Of a stretch of 64,000 nucleotides of DNA, positions 1-7,433 are shown in pieces. The notes below the pieces were generated by a model. It worked only from the letters and a program-made list of their open reading frames with translations, searched no databases and had not been told where the DNA came from. The stretch is taken from positions 372,001-436,000 of the forward strand of contig AP017991.1 of assembly GCA_003609755.1 (NCBI GenBank), given 5' to 3'. The stretch is from Planktothrix agardhii NIES-204 (GTDB lineage: Bacteria; Cyanobacteriota; Cyanobacteriia; Cyanobacteriales; Microcoleaceae). The position numbers and the translations under genes are program-made. Each line of letters starts with the position of its first letter. Position 1 is the first letter of the stretch.

Positions 1-2
1 AA

Positions 3-71
3 GAATTAGAATATGAACAGGAAAAGCTGAAAAAACGTAAACAGAGAAGCAATCCCTTCAAGCCCCTCTAA
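3..71 (+). CDS. 3' end of an unidentified gene, truncated by the window edge
   Basis: An open frame enters from the left edge and stops with TAA at 69-71. The 22 visible residues are highly charged (ELEYEQEKLKKRKQ...) and end in NPFKPL, as expected of a hydrophilic C-terminal tail. The family cannot be recognised from so little. It lies on the same strand as the NAD kinase, about 145 bp upstream of that gene's start, so co-transcription is possible. It could also be a chance open frame. Confidence 0.35.
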   Translation, partial: ELEYEQEKLKKRKQRSNPFKPL

Positions 72-216
72 CTGGACACAATCGCCCAAAGACAGAGTAT
101 GCTTTAACCATCGCTCAATTGTATGTCTGATCAGAATTGGGGTGGCAATCCCAGTTCTGAGATAGACGAATTAGTTGCTGTTAGGCTATTTAAACCCAAT
201 TTTAACAAGACTTCTC

Positions 217-1134
217 GTGCCAAAAGTAGGAATTATTTATAATGACTCCAAACCCACCGCTTGTCGTGCTGCGACCGAGATCAAAGATAAGCTGATAGGG
301 CGGGGATTGAAGGTTTGCACTGCACCCGGAACCGGGGGCATCTTGGGCTATGCTACTGGGCCAAATCCTTTACACCGCATTCCTATGGATAAGCTGGCCC
401 CGCCTGATTTTGATCAGGAGATGATGTTTGCCATTGTTCTAGGTGGGGATGGTACGGTTCTCTCCGCCTCTCGTCAACTGGCACCTCACGGTATTCCTCT
501 ATTGGCGGTGAATACGGGTCACATGGGATTTTTAACCGAAACCTACCTGAATCAATTGCCTTCGGTCTTGGAACAAGTGATCGACGGAAACTATATTGTT
601 GAAAACCGGACTATGATTGCGGTGGAGGTATGTCAGTCAGAACAAGTGCTGTGGGAAGCTTTGTGTTTGAATGAAATGGTGTTACACCGGGAACCCATGA
701 CCTGTATGTGTCATTTTGAAATTAAAATCGGTCGTCATGCTCCGGTGGATATTGCCGCCGATGGGGTGATTATTTCCACTCCTACGGGTTCAACAGCCTA
801 TTGTTTATCGGCTGGAGGAGCCGTGGTAACACCCGGGGTGGAAGTGTTACAGTTACTTCCCATCTGTCCCCATTCTTTGGCTTCTCGGGCTCTGATTTAT
901 GGGGAAACTGAACCTGTAATCATTTATCCGGCTAGTCCGAATCAGTTGGTGATGGTAGTGGATGGAAATGGAGGCTGTTATGTCCTTCCAGAATATCAGG
1001 TGAAAGTTAAGCGATCGCCCTATCGTGCCAAATTTATTCGGCTTCAACCCCCCGAATTTTTTCAAGTTCTCCGAGAAAAATTAGGCTGGGGACTGCCTCA
1101 TATTGCCAAGCCGACTTCTGTTGAATTGCCGTAG
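217..1134 (+). CDS. nadK: NAD kinase
   Basis: ATP-dependent phosphorylation of NAD to NADP, the cytosolic source of NADP for photosynthesis and biosynthesis. Counting from the GTG at 217 (305 residues), family motifs fall in order: PKVGIIYND at the N-terminus, GGDGT at about 76-80, GHMGFL at about 101, the NE pair at about 152 and [14 protein letters not shown] at about 182-195. The frame is open back to an ATG at 175, but the family normally begins with (M)PKVGIIYND, so the GTG is preferred and the 14 extra residues are probably untranslated. Cyanobacteria usually carry two NAD kinases, and which one this is cannot be told here. The OmpR-type regulator follows 114 bp downstream. Confidence 0.93.
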   Translation: MPKVGIIYNDSKPTACRAATEIKDKLIGRGLKVCTAPGTGGILGYATGPNPLHRIPMDKLAPPDFDQEMMFAIVLGGDGTVLSASRQLAPHGIPLLAVNTGHMGFLTETYLNQLPSVLEQVIDGNYIVENRTMIAVEVCQSEQVLWEALCLNEMVLHREPMTCMCHFEIKIGRHAPVDIAADGVIISTPTGSTAYCLSAGGAVVTPGVEVLQLLPICPHSLASRALIYGETEPVIIYPASPNQLVMVVDGNGGCYVLPEYQVKVKRSPYRAKFIRLQPPEFFQVLREKLGWGLPHIAKPTSVELP

Positions 1135-1165
1135 GCGGGGGAGACAGAGGAGGCAGGGCAGAAGT

Positions 1166-1185
1166 GTGTTAGCACGCACTAACAC
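1166..1185. promoter_or_regulatory. Inverted repeat upstream of the response regulator gene
   Basis: GTGTTAG (1166-1172) and CTAACAC (1179-1185) form a perfect 7-bp inverted repeat with a 6-base spacer. A related half site, AGTGTTAAAA, follows at about 1202. The repeat lies 64 bp before the regulator ATG, a position suited to an operator. It has no T-run, so it is not an obvious terminator for nadK. The regulatory role is inference. Confidence 0.4.
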
Positions 1186-1248
1186 CTTAATAGTTAACGG
1201 AAAGTGTTAAAATAGTTTTAATTTTTTTGATCAAAACAAAATAAATAG

Positions 1249-1944
1249 ATGAATAAGTTGGGGTTAGAGCAGCATCCTTCGATCTTAGTTATTGAGCCAG
1301 ATGAACTGTTAGCTCAACAGATTAGCCTAGATTTAGAAGAAGCGGGTTATTATCCGATTGTAGTCAGTAACGGAGCAGCAGGATTAAATCAAGCAACGGA
1401 ATTACAACCCGCATTAATAGTCATTGATCGATTATTGGGAGGAGAGTCAGGACTATCGGTTTGTAGTCATTTACGTGATTTAGGTAGCCGGATACCTGTG
1501 TTAATTTTAATGGCAAAAGATGCGATCGAAGACCGCATTGCTTGTTTAGAGTCGGGGGCAGATGACTATTGTTTAAAACCCTATCGGACGGAAAGTTTTT
1601 TGGAACGGGTCAATCTATATTTGCAACCAGGAACTAATACTAACGAACAGTTACGCTTTGGGGAGTTAGTCTTGGATTTGGCCACCAGAAGGGCACTCCG
1701 CAATAGTAGAACAATTGATCTAACAATGAAAGAGTATGAGTTACTCAAATATTTGATGGAACATCCGCGAGAAGTCTTAACCCGGGAACAAATTTTAGAG
1801 AATGTCTGGGGTTATGACTTTCTGGGAGAGTCTAACGTTATAGAAGTTTACATTCGTTATTTGCGACTCAAAATTGAAGACGAAGGCGAAAAACGCCTAA
1901 TTCAAACGGTTAGAGGGGTGGGGTATGTTCTCAGAGATGGGTAA
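1249..1944 (+). CDS. OmpR/PhoB-family response regulator
   Basis: 231 residues: a receiver domain (about 11-128) and an OmpR-type winged-helix DNA-binding domain (about 133-229, with TMKEYELLKYLM and the RGVGYVL end). The putative phosphoacceptor is Asp60 (VIDRLLGG), and the switch lysine is in CLKPY. Two positions depart from the norm: the usual acidic pair reads IEPDE, and the conserved Thr/Ser after beta-4 is Met (LILMAKD instead of LTAKD). Phosphorylation may therefore be altered, as reported for some cyanobacterial orphan regulators such as NblR; I do not claim this is NblR. No kinase lies beside it. The inverted repeat at 1166-1185 could be an autoregulatory site. Confidence 0.88.
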   Translation: MNKLGLEQHPSILVIEPDELLAQQISLDLEEAGYYPIVVSNGAAGLNQATELQPALIVIDRLLGGESGLSVCSHLRDLGSRIPVLILMAKDAIEDRIACLESGADDYCLKPYRTESFLERVNLYLQPGTNTNEQLRFGELVLDLATRRALRNSRTIDLTMKEYELLKYLMEHPREVLTREQILENVWGYDFLGESNVIEVYIRYLRLKIEDEGEKRLIQTVRGVGYVLRDG

Positions 1945-1986
1945 TGGGTAATAGGTAATAGGTAATGGGTTTTGGGTTTTGGGTAA
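1939..1986. repeat. Short tandem repeats (GGTAATG and TTTTGGG types)
   Basis: Directly after the regulator stop, heptamer-like units run GGGTAATGGGTAATAGGTAAT and then GGGTTTTGGGTTTTGGG. The same unit types recur at 36115-36197 and, inverted, at 36339-36375. They are of the short tandemly repeated kind common between genes in filamentous cyanobacteria. No coding sense is apparent. Confidence 0.8.
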
Positions 1987-2065
1987 TCTGCGTAATCCTG
2001 TTAAATCAGTGATCAAAATTGTCTAAGATGCTGTACAATCTTTTGTCACTGGGGATACAAATTTT

Positions 2066-2680
2066 TTGACAACCTTGAACCTTGAACTGTTAGTCGGATT
2101 TAGGACTGGTTTGATCTTGGCTTCTATACCCAAAGCCTTAGTTTCCATGGGTTTTGGGGCGCTCGGTATATTATTAGTTAGCTGTTCACCTTTGTTATCA
2201 TCGGTTTCAATAGCACAATCTGTAGGTTTAGGAACTTCGGTTTCTCAATCTCCTATAATCACCCAAGAGAATCGGGGTCAAATGTTACCGATTACGGCGA
2301 AGGCTAAAATTGGCAGCCAGGTTATTCAGCTTGAAGTGGCTCGAACCCCTCAGCAACAAGCATTAGGTTTAATGTATAGAACCAATGTAGCCGATGATCG
2401 GGGAATGTTATTTCCCTTTGCTCAACCTCGGGTTGTGGGGTTTTGGATGAAAAACTGTAAAATCCCCCTGGATATGATTTTTCTGCGCGATGACGTGGTG
2501 AAAGCCATTCAGGTTAATGCTCTCCCTTGTGAACAGGAACCTTGTCCTACCTATGGCCCTGATGTTCCGGTGAATCAGGTGATTGAATTACGGGGCGGAC
2601 GATCTCAGGAATTGGGTGTAAAAGTGGGCGATCGCATACCGATCAGCTTTCTGAATTCTCAGCCATCAGCTTTAAGTTGA
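2066..2680 (+). CDS. DUF192 family protein, probable lipoprotein
   Basis: Up to 204 residues. The C-terminal 125 form a DUF192 domain: LEVARTPQQQALGLMYRTNVADDRGMLF, then GFWMKNCKIPLDMIFL, then VNQVIELRGG. The family's biochemical role is not established. The N-terminus has a hydrophobic stretch ending in the lipobox-like GILLVSC, so the mature protein probably carries lipid on this Cys outside the cytoplasmic membrane. The longest frame starts with a TTG. A TTG near 2111 would give a shorter, conventional signal peptide with one Lys, and an ATG at 2147 leaves no positive n-region, so the start is uncertain. Confidence 0.85.
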   Translation: MTTLNLELLVGFRTGLILASIPKALVSMGFGALGILLVSCSPLLSSVSIAQSVGLGTSVSQSPIITQENRGQMLPITAKAKIGSQVIQLEVARTPQQQALGLMYRTNVADDRGMLFPFAQPRVVGFWMKNCKIPLDMIFLRDDVVKAIQVNALPCEQEPCPTYGPDVPVNQVIELRGGRSQELGVKVGDRIPISFLNSQPSALS

Positions 2681-3336
2681 AATAACTTTACAAAAATTCA
2701 TGTAATTTGTTAAAACTTTAATGTTAAGGTCTACACCATAGCAAATAAATTTGTTAATCTGTTTATTCGAGCATTGTTCAGCGTAAAGGAAGTTAACCCT
2801 ATACAGTTGATTTATTCTTCTTAGGTGTGAGGAGAAGCAAGCGGGCAAAGAAAATTGATCCACGACGATCATTGGTTGTCAGGGCTAATTTTGAGTCAAG
2901 TTCGCGCGTATTGAACAAGCTAGGGTTAAATAACCGTGAAACTGTGACTCTAAATTTTAGAGTTCCGCTACTTCTCTGTTTTGACAAGGAAACTGTTCTG
3001 TCTAGCGACGGATTAATTTTGATAGCTTCATCTGTTAAGGGTTACTCGTTCTTTCAGAAAGTGGGCCTGTGACAGAAAATTGTGTGGTTACTACTCCATT
3101 GTGCGGAATTTCAATCGCAGCTAATGTAGATGCGTGAGAAGAAAACTAGGTAAACAGTTTAGTAATACTTAAGTTTTTCTCTGGCCTAATCAATAACTAC
3201 AGATCAATGTTCTGAAGTTTCAAACCTCAGACTTGATCAGTATATCAATCTATAAAAAAAGGCAATTAGCCAATTTTATCAGAAAAATTTTTTGTTAACC
3301 CTTAGATCAATATTAAATTAGGAGGTGAGTGTTAGA
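2681..3336. other. Long intergenic region with a doubtful 81-codon open frame
   Basis: AT-rich spacer between the DUF192 gene and the DUF2949 gene. An open frame runs 2827-3072 on the plus strand from a GTG. Its product is basic at the N-terminus (RRSKRAKK) and resembles nothing I know, and no good ribosome binding site precedes it. I see no tRNA, no hairpin followed by a T-run and no mobile-element end. A small non-coding RNA is possible but unsupported. Confidence 0.4.
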
Positions 3337-3552
3337 ATGACACCCAGTAAATACTCTCGGTTTATTCACTTTTTGCAGGAAGAATTATCCCTATCTGCGG
3401 ATTCAATTGCCATGGCAGAAAGAGCCAATCATCCCACGAACTCTCAACATAAATATCAAGATCCCAGTCCCGTATCTATGACTCTGTTGCAATACGGTTT
3501 AGTTACCTTAGAGCAGTTAGATAGAATTTTTGACTGGTTAGAAACGGCTTAA
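3337..3552 (+). CDS. DUF2949 family small cyanobacterial protein
   Basis: 71 residues ending in the family signature LLQYGLVTLEQLDRIFDWLE, after an N-terminal FIHFLQEELSLSADSIAMAERA helix. DUF2949 is, to my knowledge, confined to cyanobacteria and of unknown function. The start is set by an AGGAGGTGAG ribosome binding site at 3320-3329, which suits the ATG at 3337. The in-frame GTG at 3325 lies inside that site and is unlikely. It precedes the toxin-antitoxin island. Confidence 0.8.
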   Translation: MTPSKYSRFIHFLQEELSLSADSIAMAERANHPTNSQHKYQDPSPVSMTLLQYGLVTLEQLDRIFDWLETA

Positions 3553-3609
3553 AATCTCGATTTTTAAGAACAAAATTATAAGTAGGGCTTGCTGAATAAG
3601 TAACAGAAA

Positions 3610-3726
3610 ATGACACAAATTACTACAAATGAATTACCCCAAACCTTGCAAACTCTATTGATAGAGGTTGAACGTACCAAAACCCCTCTAACTGTTATCC
3701 ATGAAGGGCAACCATTAGTAATTTAA
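3610..3726 (+). pseudogene. Remnant of a Phd/YefM-type antitoxin gene
   Basis: A 38-codon frame reads MTQITTNELPQTLQTLLIEV, continues ERTKTPLTVIHEGQPLVI and stops. This matches the first half of a type of cyanobacterial antitoxin in which a VxRTxxPLTVIHxGxPLVV stretch is followed by another 40 or so residues; the C-terminal toxin-binding half is missing. No toxin gene follows. A HIP1-bearing repeat unit begins 23 bp after the stop, so truncation may have accompanied insertion or recombination at that repeat. The family match rests on memory of the motif. Confidence 0.55.
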
Positions 3727-3748
3727 GCAATATTCTATATTCATGTAG

Positions 3749-3803
3749 GCGATCGCTTTTTTTAAGACTGCGATCGCTCTCCCTACAATGATCACATTGA
3801 TAT
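3749..3803. repeat. HIP1-bearing repeat unit, copy 1
   Basis: Two GCGATCGC palindromes (3749-3756 and 3770-3777) separated by TTTTTTAAGACT and followed by TCTCCCTACAATGATCACATTGA. The same arrangement appears at 5296-5440, with TCTCCCTAAAATCATCACATTGA. The ATCACATTGAT tail also recurs at 4563-4573, just before the second antitoxin gene. This suggests a small dispersed element associated with the toxin-antitoxin genes. Confidence 0.7.
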
Positions 3804-3877
3804 AATGGAAACTGGTGATATAATAAATTAAGTAATTCTGGAATCGCCATGGCTAAACTTCAGATTGAAAACTTGCC
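3788..3877 (+). repeat. Direct repeat A: promoter and 5' end of antitoxin 1
   Basis: This 90-bp segment covers the upstream region and first ten codons of the antitoxin gene at 3849. It is nearly identical to 4561-4642, apart from an 8-bp indel (AATGGAAA, 3804-3811) and a few substitutions. Both copies include GGTGATATAATAAATTAAGT, the CCATGG start context and codons for MAK-x-QIENLP. Confidence 0.85.
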
Positions 3878-4124
3878 TGATGAACTATATAGTCAGATTG
3901 AGTTTCTTGCCTCAGAGAAAAATTTTACTCTTAATGAAGCAGTTATTCATCTGTTGACGCAATCCTTATCATTTGAGCCTGACAAAGTAATGATAAATCG
4001 GACGCAAGAGAACCAACCTATGTTAGCAATTCTACAAAGAATTCGTAATCGTCCGAGAGTTAACCCCAGGGATTTTGGATTAACAGATAGCACTATTTTA
4101 ATTCAAGAGGATCGCAATAGATGA
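3849..4124 (+). CDS. Antitoxin of a VapBC-type pair
   Basis: 91 residues. The N-terminal MAKLQIENLPDELYSQIEFLASEKNFTLNEAVIHLL has the beta-strand plus two-helix pattern of a ribbon-helix-helix (FitA/VapB-like) DNA-binding domain, expected to dimerise and repress its own promoter. The C-terminal half would bind and neutralise the toxin. Its ATG sits in CCATGG. The stop overlaps the toxin start by 4 bp (ATGA at 4121), the usual coupling for such pairs. Its first ten codons and upstream region are duplicated at 4561-4642. Confidence 0.8.
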   Translation: MAKLQIENLPDELYSQIEFLASEKNFTLNEAVIHLLTQSLSFEPDKVMINRTQENQPMLAILQRIRNRPRVNPRDFGLTDSTILIQEDRNR

Positions 4125-4564
4125 CCGTTAGTTTACGATGCGTAATTGATACAAATATTTGTATTAAGTTATTTGTTGCTGATCTATTGACCTCTAAAGT
4201 TAATCAACTATTTACTCATCTTGATGATCCTTCTGTTGAGTTTTTTGTACCTGATCTTTTTTATATTGAATGTGCTAATGTTCTCTGGAAGTATGTACGC
4301 GCTAACCTCTACACGGCTGAACAGGTTAAAGCCGATTTAAGTGACTTAAAAGCGCTACGATTTCAAGTCATTTCAACAAAAGATCTAATCAGTAACGCTG
4401 TTCAAATTGGTTTGGACTATGGGATTACAGCTTATGATGGCTGTTATGTAGCACTTTCAGAACAAGTTAAAGCGCCGTTGCTAACTCTGGATGAACGGTT
4501 AGTAAATTCTTTGACAGGTAGCAGGTTTGATGTGAGACTTTTTACAACTTTTTCTCTAAAATGA
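4121..4564 (+). CDS. PIN-domain toxin (VapC-like ribonuclease)
   Basis: 147 residues with the PIN acidic set: Asp10 in VIDTN, the Glu in YIECANVLW, the Asp in TAYDGCYVALSE and the Asp in LTLDERL. PIN toxins are Mg2+-dependent endoribonucleases that cleave tRNA or other RNA when free of antitoxin. The gene overlaps the upstream antitoxin by ATGA, so the two are translationally coupled. All acidic residues appear intact, so it is probably active. Confidence 0.85.
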   Translation: MTVSLRCVIDTNICIKLFVADLLTSKVNQLFTHLDDPSVEFFVPDLFYIECANVLWKYVRANLYTAEQVKADLSDLKALRFQVISTKDLISNAVQIGLDYGITAYDGCYVALSEQVKAPLLTLDERLVNSLTGSRFDVRLFTTFSLK

Positions 4565-4642
4565 TCACATTGATATCTGGTGATATAATAAATTAAGTAA
4601 TTCTGGGATCGCCATGGCTAAAATTCAGATTGAAAACTTACC
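4561..4642 (+). repeat. Direct repeat A': promoter and 5' end of antitoxin 2
   Basis: Second copy of the repeat at 3788-3877. It starts inside the stop region of the first toxin gene and ends after the tenth codon of the next antitoxin. Beyond it the two antitoxin genes share no similarity, so the junction lies inside the reading frame. Confidence 0.85.
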
Positions 4643-4871
4643 CAACGACTTCAAAAAAAATCTCTCTGAGTTATTGTCCCGTGTAGAACTTGGAGAAGAA
4701 ATTATTATTTCCAATCAAGGGGTGGCGATCGCTAAGTTAATTCCGTTTCGTCCTTCATCCAATCGACGGGCGAGTTTAGGGCAAGATCAAGGTAAATTTA
4801 TCATACCAGATGACTTTAATGAACCGTTACCCCAAGAAATTTTGGCAGCATTTGAAGGAAATGAACAGTGA
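4614..4871 (+). CDS. Chimeric antitoxin: RHH-type leader on a Phd/YefM-type body
   Basis: 85 residues. The first ten (MAKIQIENLP) nearly match antitoxin 1, a ribbon-helix-helix protein. From about residue 11 the sequence is Phd/YefM type: NLSELLSRVELGEEIIISNQGVAIAKLIPFRP, with C-terminal DDFNEPLPQEILAAF, the usual toxin-binding segment. A normal Phd-type N-terminus would run about MxxVNIHEAKTNLSxLL. The gene seems to have had its first codons and promoter replaced by those of the neighbour through the 82-90 bp direct repeat. It overlaps its toxin by 4 bp (GTGA at 4868). Confidence 0.8.
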   Translation: MAKIQIENLPNDFKKNLSELLSRVELGEEIIISNQGVAIAKLIPFRPSSNRRASLGQDQGKFIIPDDFNEPLPQEILAAFEGNEQ

Positions 4872-5266
4872 AATTATTGTTGGATACCCAATGCTGGTTA
4901 TGGTGGTTTGCCCAACCTGAGCGATTAAATCAGGAAGTGATCGCACAGATTGCCGATGAAAGTAATGAATTATGGTTTTCTGTTGCTAGTGTTTGGGAAA
5001 TTGGGATTAAAGTTGCGATCAGAAAATTACCATTACCAGAGCCAATAGATACCTACATTTCTAGTCGTATGGTGCAGTTAGATATGCGATATTTGGAAAT
5101 CACAGCACCTCATGCACTGCGATCATCTGCGTTACCATTACATCATCGAGATCCCTTTGATCGTATGTTGATTGCTCAGGCTCAGATTGAGGATATGACG
5201 CTGGTAAGTGCTGATTCAATGTTCAAGCAATACAGCGATATTTCTGTTCTTTGGGCTGCTAATTAA
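4868..5266 (+). CDS. PIN-domain toxin (VapC-like, second pair)
   Basis: 132 residues with PIN landmarks: Asp6 in LLLDTQCWLWW, the Glu in SVASVWEIGIK and the Asp pair in HHRDPFDRMLIAQA. This subtype (LLDTxxxLWW...HRDPFDRxLIAQ) normally pairs with Phd/YefM-type antitoxins, which fits the body of the upstream gene rather than its borrowed leader. It begins with GTG overlapping the antitoxin stop. It is followed by a dense array of HIP1 sites. Confidence 0.88.
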   Translation: MKLLLDTQCWLWWFAQPERLNQEVIAQIADESNELWFSVASVWEIGIKVAIRKLPLPEPIDTYISSRMVQLDMRYLEITAPHALRSSALPLHHRDPFDRMLIAQAQIEDMTLVSADSMFKQYSDISVLWAAN

Positions 5267-5295
5267 TGTTGGATAGCTGCTCTTTTTGTAAGAGT

Positions 5296-5440
5296 GCGAT
5301 CGCTCCTTTTTTAAGAATGCGATCGCTCTCCCTAAAATCATCACATTGAAGTGCGATCGCTCTTGATTTTAAGAAGGCGATCGCTTTCCTTAAAATTATT
5401 ACAATAAAGTGCGATCGCTCTTTATTTTAAGAAGGCGATC
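5296..5440. repeat. HIP1-rich tandem repeat array
   Basis: Five complete GCGATCGC octamers (5296, 5319, 5353, 5377, 5411) and a partial one (5435) lie in 145 bp. Units read GCGATCGCTCTTGATTTTA then AGAAGGCGATCGCTTTCCTT then AAAATTATTACA, with variants. Because GCGATCGC is a palindrome, each pair can form a stem with a 14-16 base loop. The unit matches the single copy at 3749-3803. The array lies directly downstream of the second toxin gene. Confidence 0.8.
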
Positions 5441-5523
5441 AATTAGATTTATCAAGTAAATCAAAAAAGGCAGGATAGACGATTTACCTACCCTACCTAA
5501 TTTTGTACTGACTAAGGATTTAA

Positions 5524-5736
5524 TTAGACAGAAATGCCATCTCCTCCAAGTGCTGCAACAGTCGTGGCTCCTATTTTTGCACCAACAGCGGCTCCTGCTG
5601 GGCCTGCAACTACCCAACCAATAGCTCCAGCTACGGCGGCTCCTGCAAGACCTTTTCCCACAGCCTTTGCTCCCGTAAGTAGAGCAACCTCTCCTGCCTT
5701 TTTCAAAAGTGGAATCCAGTAATCGTCTCTCATCAT
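5524..5736 (-). CDS. Small glycine-zipper membrane peptide
   Basis: 70 residues from the ATG at 5736, which GGGAG precedes by 5 bases (an ATG one codon on is equally possible, and the frame continues back to a TTG at 5751). After a polar N-terminus (MMRDDYWIPLLKK) it is almost wholly small residues: GAKAVGKGLAGAAVAGAIGW, then VVAGPAGAAVGAKIGATTVA. It has repeated GxxxG/AxxxG spacing and ends ALGGDGISV. This is the pattern of glycine-zipper membrane helices and of some pore-forming bacteriocins or toxins, but no specific family is recognised. It diverges from the STAND NTPase gene at 6024. Confidence 0.6.
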   Translation of the reverse strand: MMRDDYWIPLLKKAGEVALLTGAKAVGKGLAGAAVAGAIGWVVAGPAGAAVGAKIGATTVAALGGDGISV

Positions 5737-5960
5737 TTCATCTCCCAGCAATATAATTATCGATTTAGATTGTAACTTCGATCTAAATGGAGGGTATAAG
5801 ACGACAAGCGTTTAATCCCAAAATTTAGTTAGGTAGTAATACTTTTTATATGATGATTGAGAAATCTGATGTTTGTCTAGGTCAAAAATGTCCTATTTTG
5901 TCAACAACTTTTACTGTCTTTCCAACTATTTAATCTAGTTTTATACAAAAATATACAAAA

Positions 5961-5994
5961 TTGTCTAAAAAAGTCCGCTAATGTGCGCTATAAT
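5961..5994 (+). promoter_or_regulatory. Probable -10 region for the STAND NTPase gene
   Basis: A perfect TATAAT lies at 5989-5994, 30 bp before the ATG at 6024. TTGTCT at 5961-5966 resembles a -35 box, but the 22-base spacer is too long for an ordinary sigma-70 promoter, so the -35 assignment is weak. Direct repeats ATACAAAA at 5943 and 5953 lie just upstream. Confidence 0.4.
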
Positions 5995-6023
5995 ACACAA
6001 AACTCTCCTATCTCCTAGCCGTA

Positions 6024-7403
6024 ATGAACCTTAAAGAAATGTTAAAAGTGGCTGATGATATAGTATTTGCTAAAACTGGTAAGCATCTTGATGATTTAGA
6101 GGAAGCGGTATTGCGGGGAACACTGGAACATGATACATACAAACAAATTGCTAAGGATTTTGATTGTTCGGTGAGTAATGTGAGAAATGCAGGATCAAAA
6201 TTATGGAAAATTCTTGCAAAAGAGTTAGGGGAAGATGTTAATAAATCTAATTTTAAATCTGCAATGGAGAGGTTACAAAATGCTAATCTTTTTAACTTTG
6301 CACAAGATGTCGTAGTTAGTGGTAGTTTTAATATTTGTGGAGAAAGTAGACATCCGCCAGATACACCAAACCCACATCAGCAAAATGAGAATATTTCTCA
6401 GTCAGAATCAATTGAAACTCTGCATAATGATTTAAGCGAAATGCCTGATTTGGGTGCTTTTTATAATCGCATCCCTGAATTATCAACCTTGACAAATTGG
6501 ATTTTACAACAACGCTGTCGCTTGATTGCAATTACGGGTATTAGTGGTATTGGTAAAACAGCGTTAACGGTGCAATTGGTTCAACAAATTAAGGATGAAT
6601 TTGAGTATGTAATTTGGTGTGATTTTGACTCATTGCCGATTTTAGCCGAATTTCAAAGTAATTTGATTCGGATAATTTCTCAGTCTGAACAGTTAGATTT
6701 ATCGGCAAATAATCAGAAATTTTTACCTCTAATTAAATATTTACAAAAGTATCGGTGTTTAGTGGTTTTAGATAACATTCAAAATCTTTTTAGTAGTGGG
6801 GAATTAGCGGGAAAATATAAACCAGAATATCAAGATTATCGCACTTTATTTAAACAAATTAAAGAATTATCTCATCAAAGTTGTGTTGTGTTAATTGGTT
6901 GGGAACAACCTAGAATTATAACTGAGGTTAAAAGCGAAAATTCTCTAATTCGGACATTACGACTGACGGGTTTGGATATTGTGGCTGCGCGGGAAATATT
7001 TAGAGATAATGGGTTAACAGAAATTGATAACTGGGATGCCATTATTCAACGCTATCAGGGGAATCCCTTCTGGTTAAACAGTATAGCAAATTTGATGCAG
7101 GATTTGGGAGAATGTGAAATTAAGGTATTAATTAATGATACTCTATTGTTACCTGAAGACGTTAAAGATAGTTTACAGCAACAGTGCGATCGCTTATCGG
7201 AAATAGAAAAACAAGTGCTATCTTTATTGGCGAAGGAAAACGATCCGGTTAATTTAGTTAAATTGTTAGAAAATAGTAAAATTAATTCATCGGATTTAAT
7301 TAATGCTCTACAGTCTTTATTAAAACGTTGTTTAATTGAACAACAAGGGAATTTTTATACTGTTTTACCTTTAATTAAGCAATATATAACGAGTACAAAT
7401 TAG
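6024..7403 (+). CDS. STAND (NB-ARC-like) NTPase with N-terminal helix-turn-helix
   Basis: 459 residues. Residues 1-75 (DLEEAVLRGTLEHDTYKQIAKDFDCSVSNVRNAGSKLWKIL) form a helix-turn-helix like the N-terminal HTH of vWA-MoxR-associated proteins in cyanobacteria. A linker leads to an NB-ARC-like ATPase with P-loop GISGIGKT at about 172-179, Walker B LVVLD ending at Asp250, and LIGWEQPR as a sensor-like segment. A winged-helix-like segment fills about 380-459. Related STAND proteins usually continue into WD40 or TPR repeats; this one stops after the ATPase module. The class acts as signal switches in conflict and cell-death systems. The divergent glycine-zipper peptide is its only close neighbour. 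Confidence 0.8.
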   Translation: MNLKEMLKVADDIVFAKTGKHLDDLEEAVLRGTLEHDTYKQIAKDFDCSVSNVRNAGSKLWKILAKELGEDVNKSNFKSAMERLQNANLFNFAQDVVVSGSFNICGESRHPPDTPNPHQQNENISQSESIETLHNDLSEMPDLGAFYNRIPELSTLTNWILQQRCRLIAITGISGIGKTALTVQLVQQIKDEFEYVIWCDFDSLPILAEFQSNLIRIISQSEQLDLSANNQKFLPLIKYLQKYRCLVVLDNIQNLFSSGELAGKYKPEYQDYRTLFKQIKELSHQSCVVLIGWEQPRIITEVKSENSLIRTLRLTGLDIVAAREIFRDNGLTEIDNWDAIIQRYQGNPFWLNSIANLMQDLGECEIKVLINDTLLLPEDVKDSLQQQCDRLSEIEKQVLSLLAKENDPVNLVKLLENSKINSSDLINALQSLLKRCLIEQQGNFYTVLPLIKQYITSTN

Positions 7404-7433
7404 TTTTAAATAATTTAGTGGTTGATGGGTATC

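Noticed and set aside
2827-3072. 81-codon open frame on the plus strand with a basic N-terminus
   Set aside because: It has a GTG start without a ribosome binding site and no family resemblance, and lies in an AT-rich spacer; not called as a gene.
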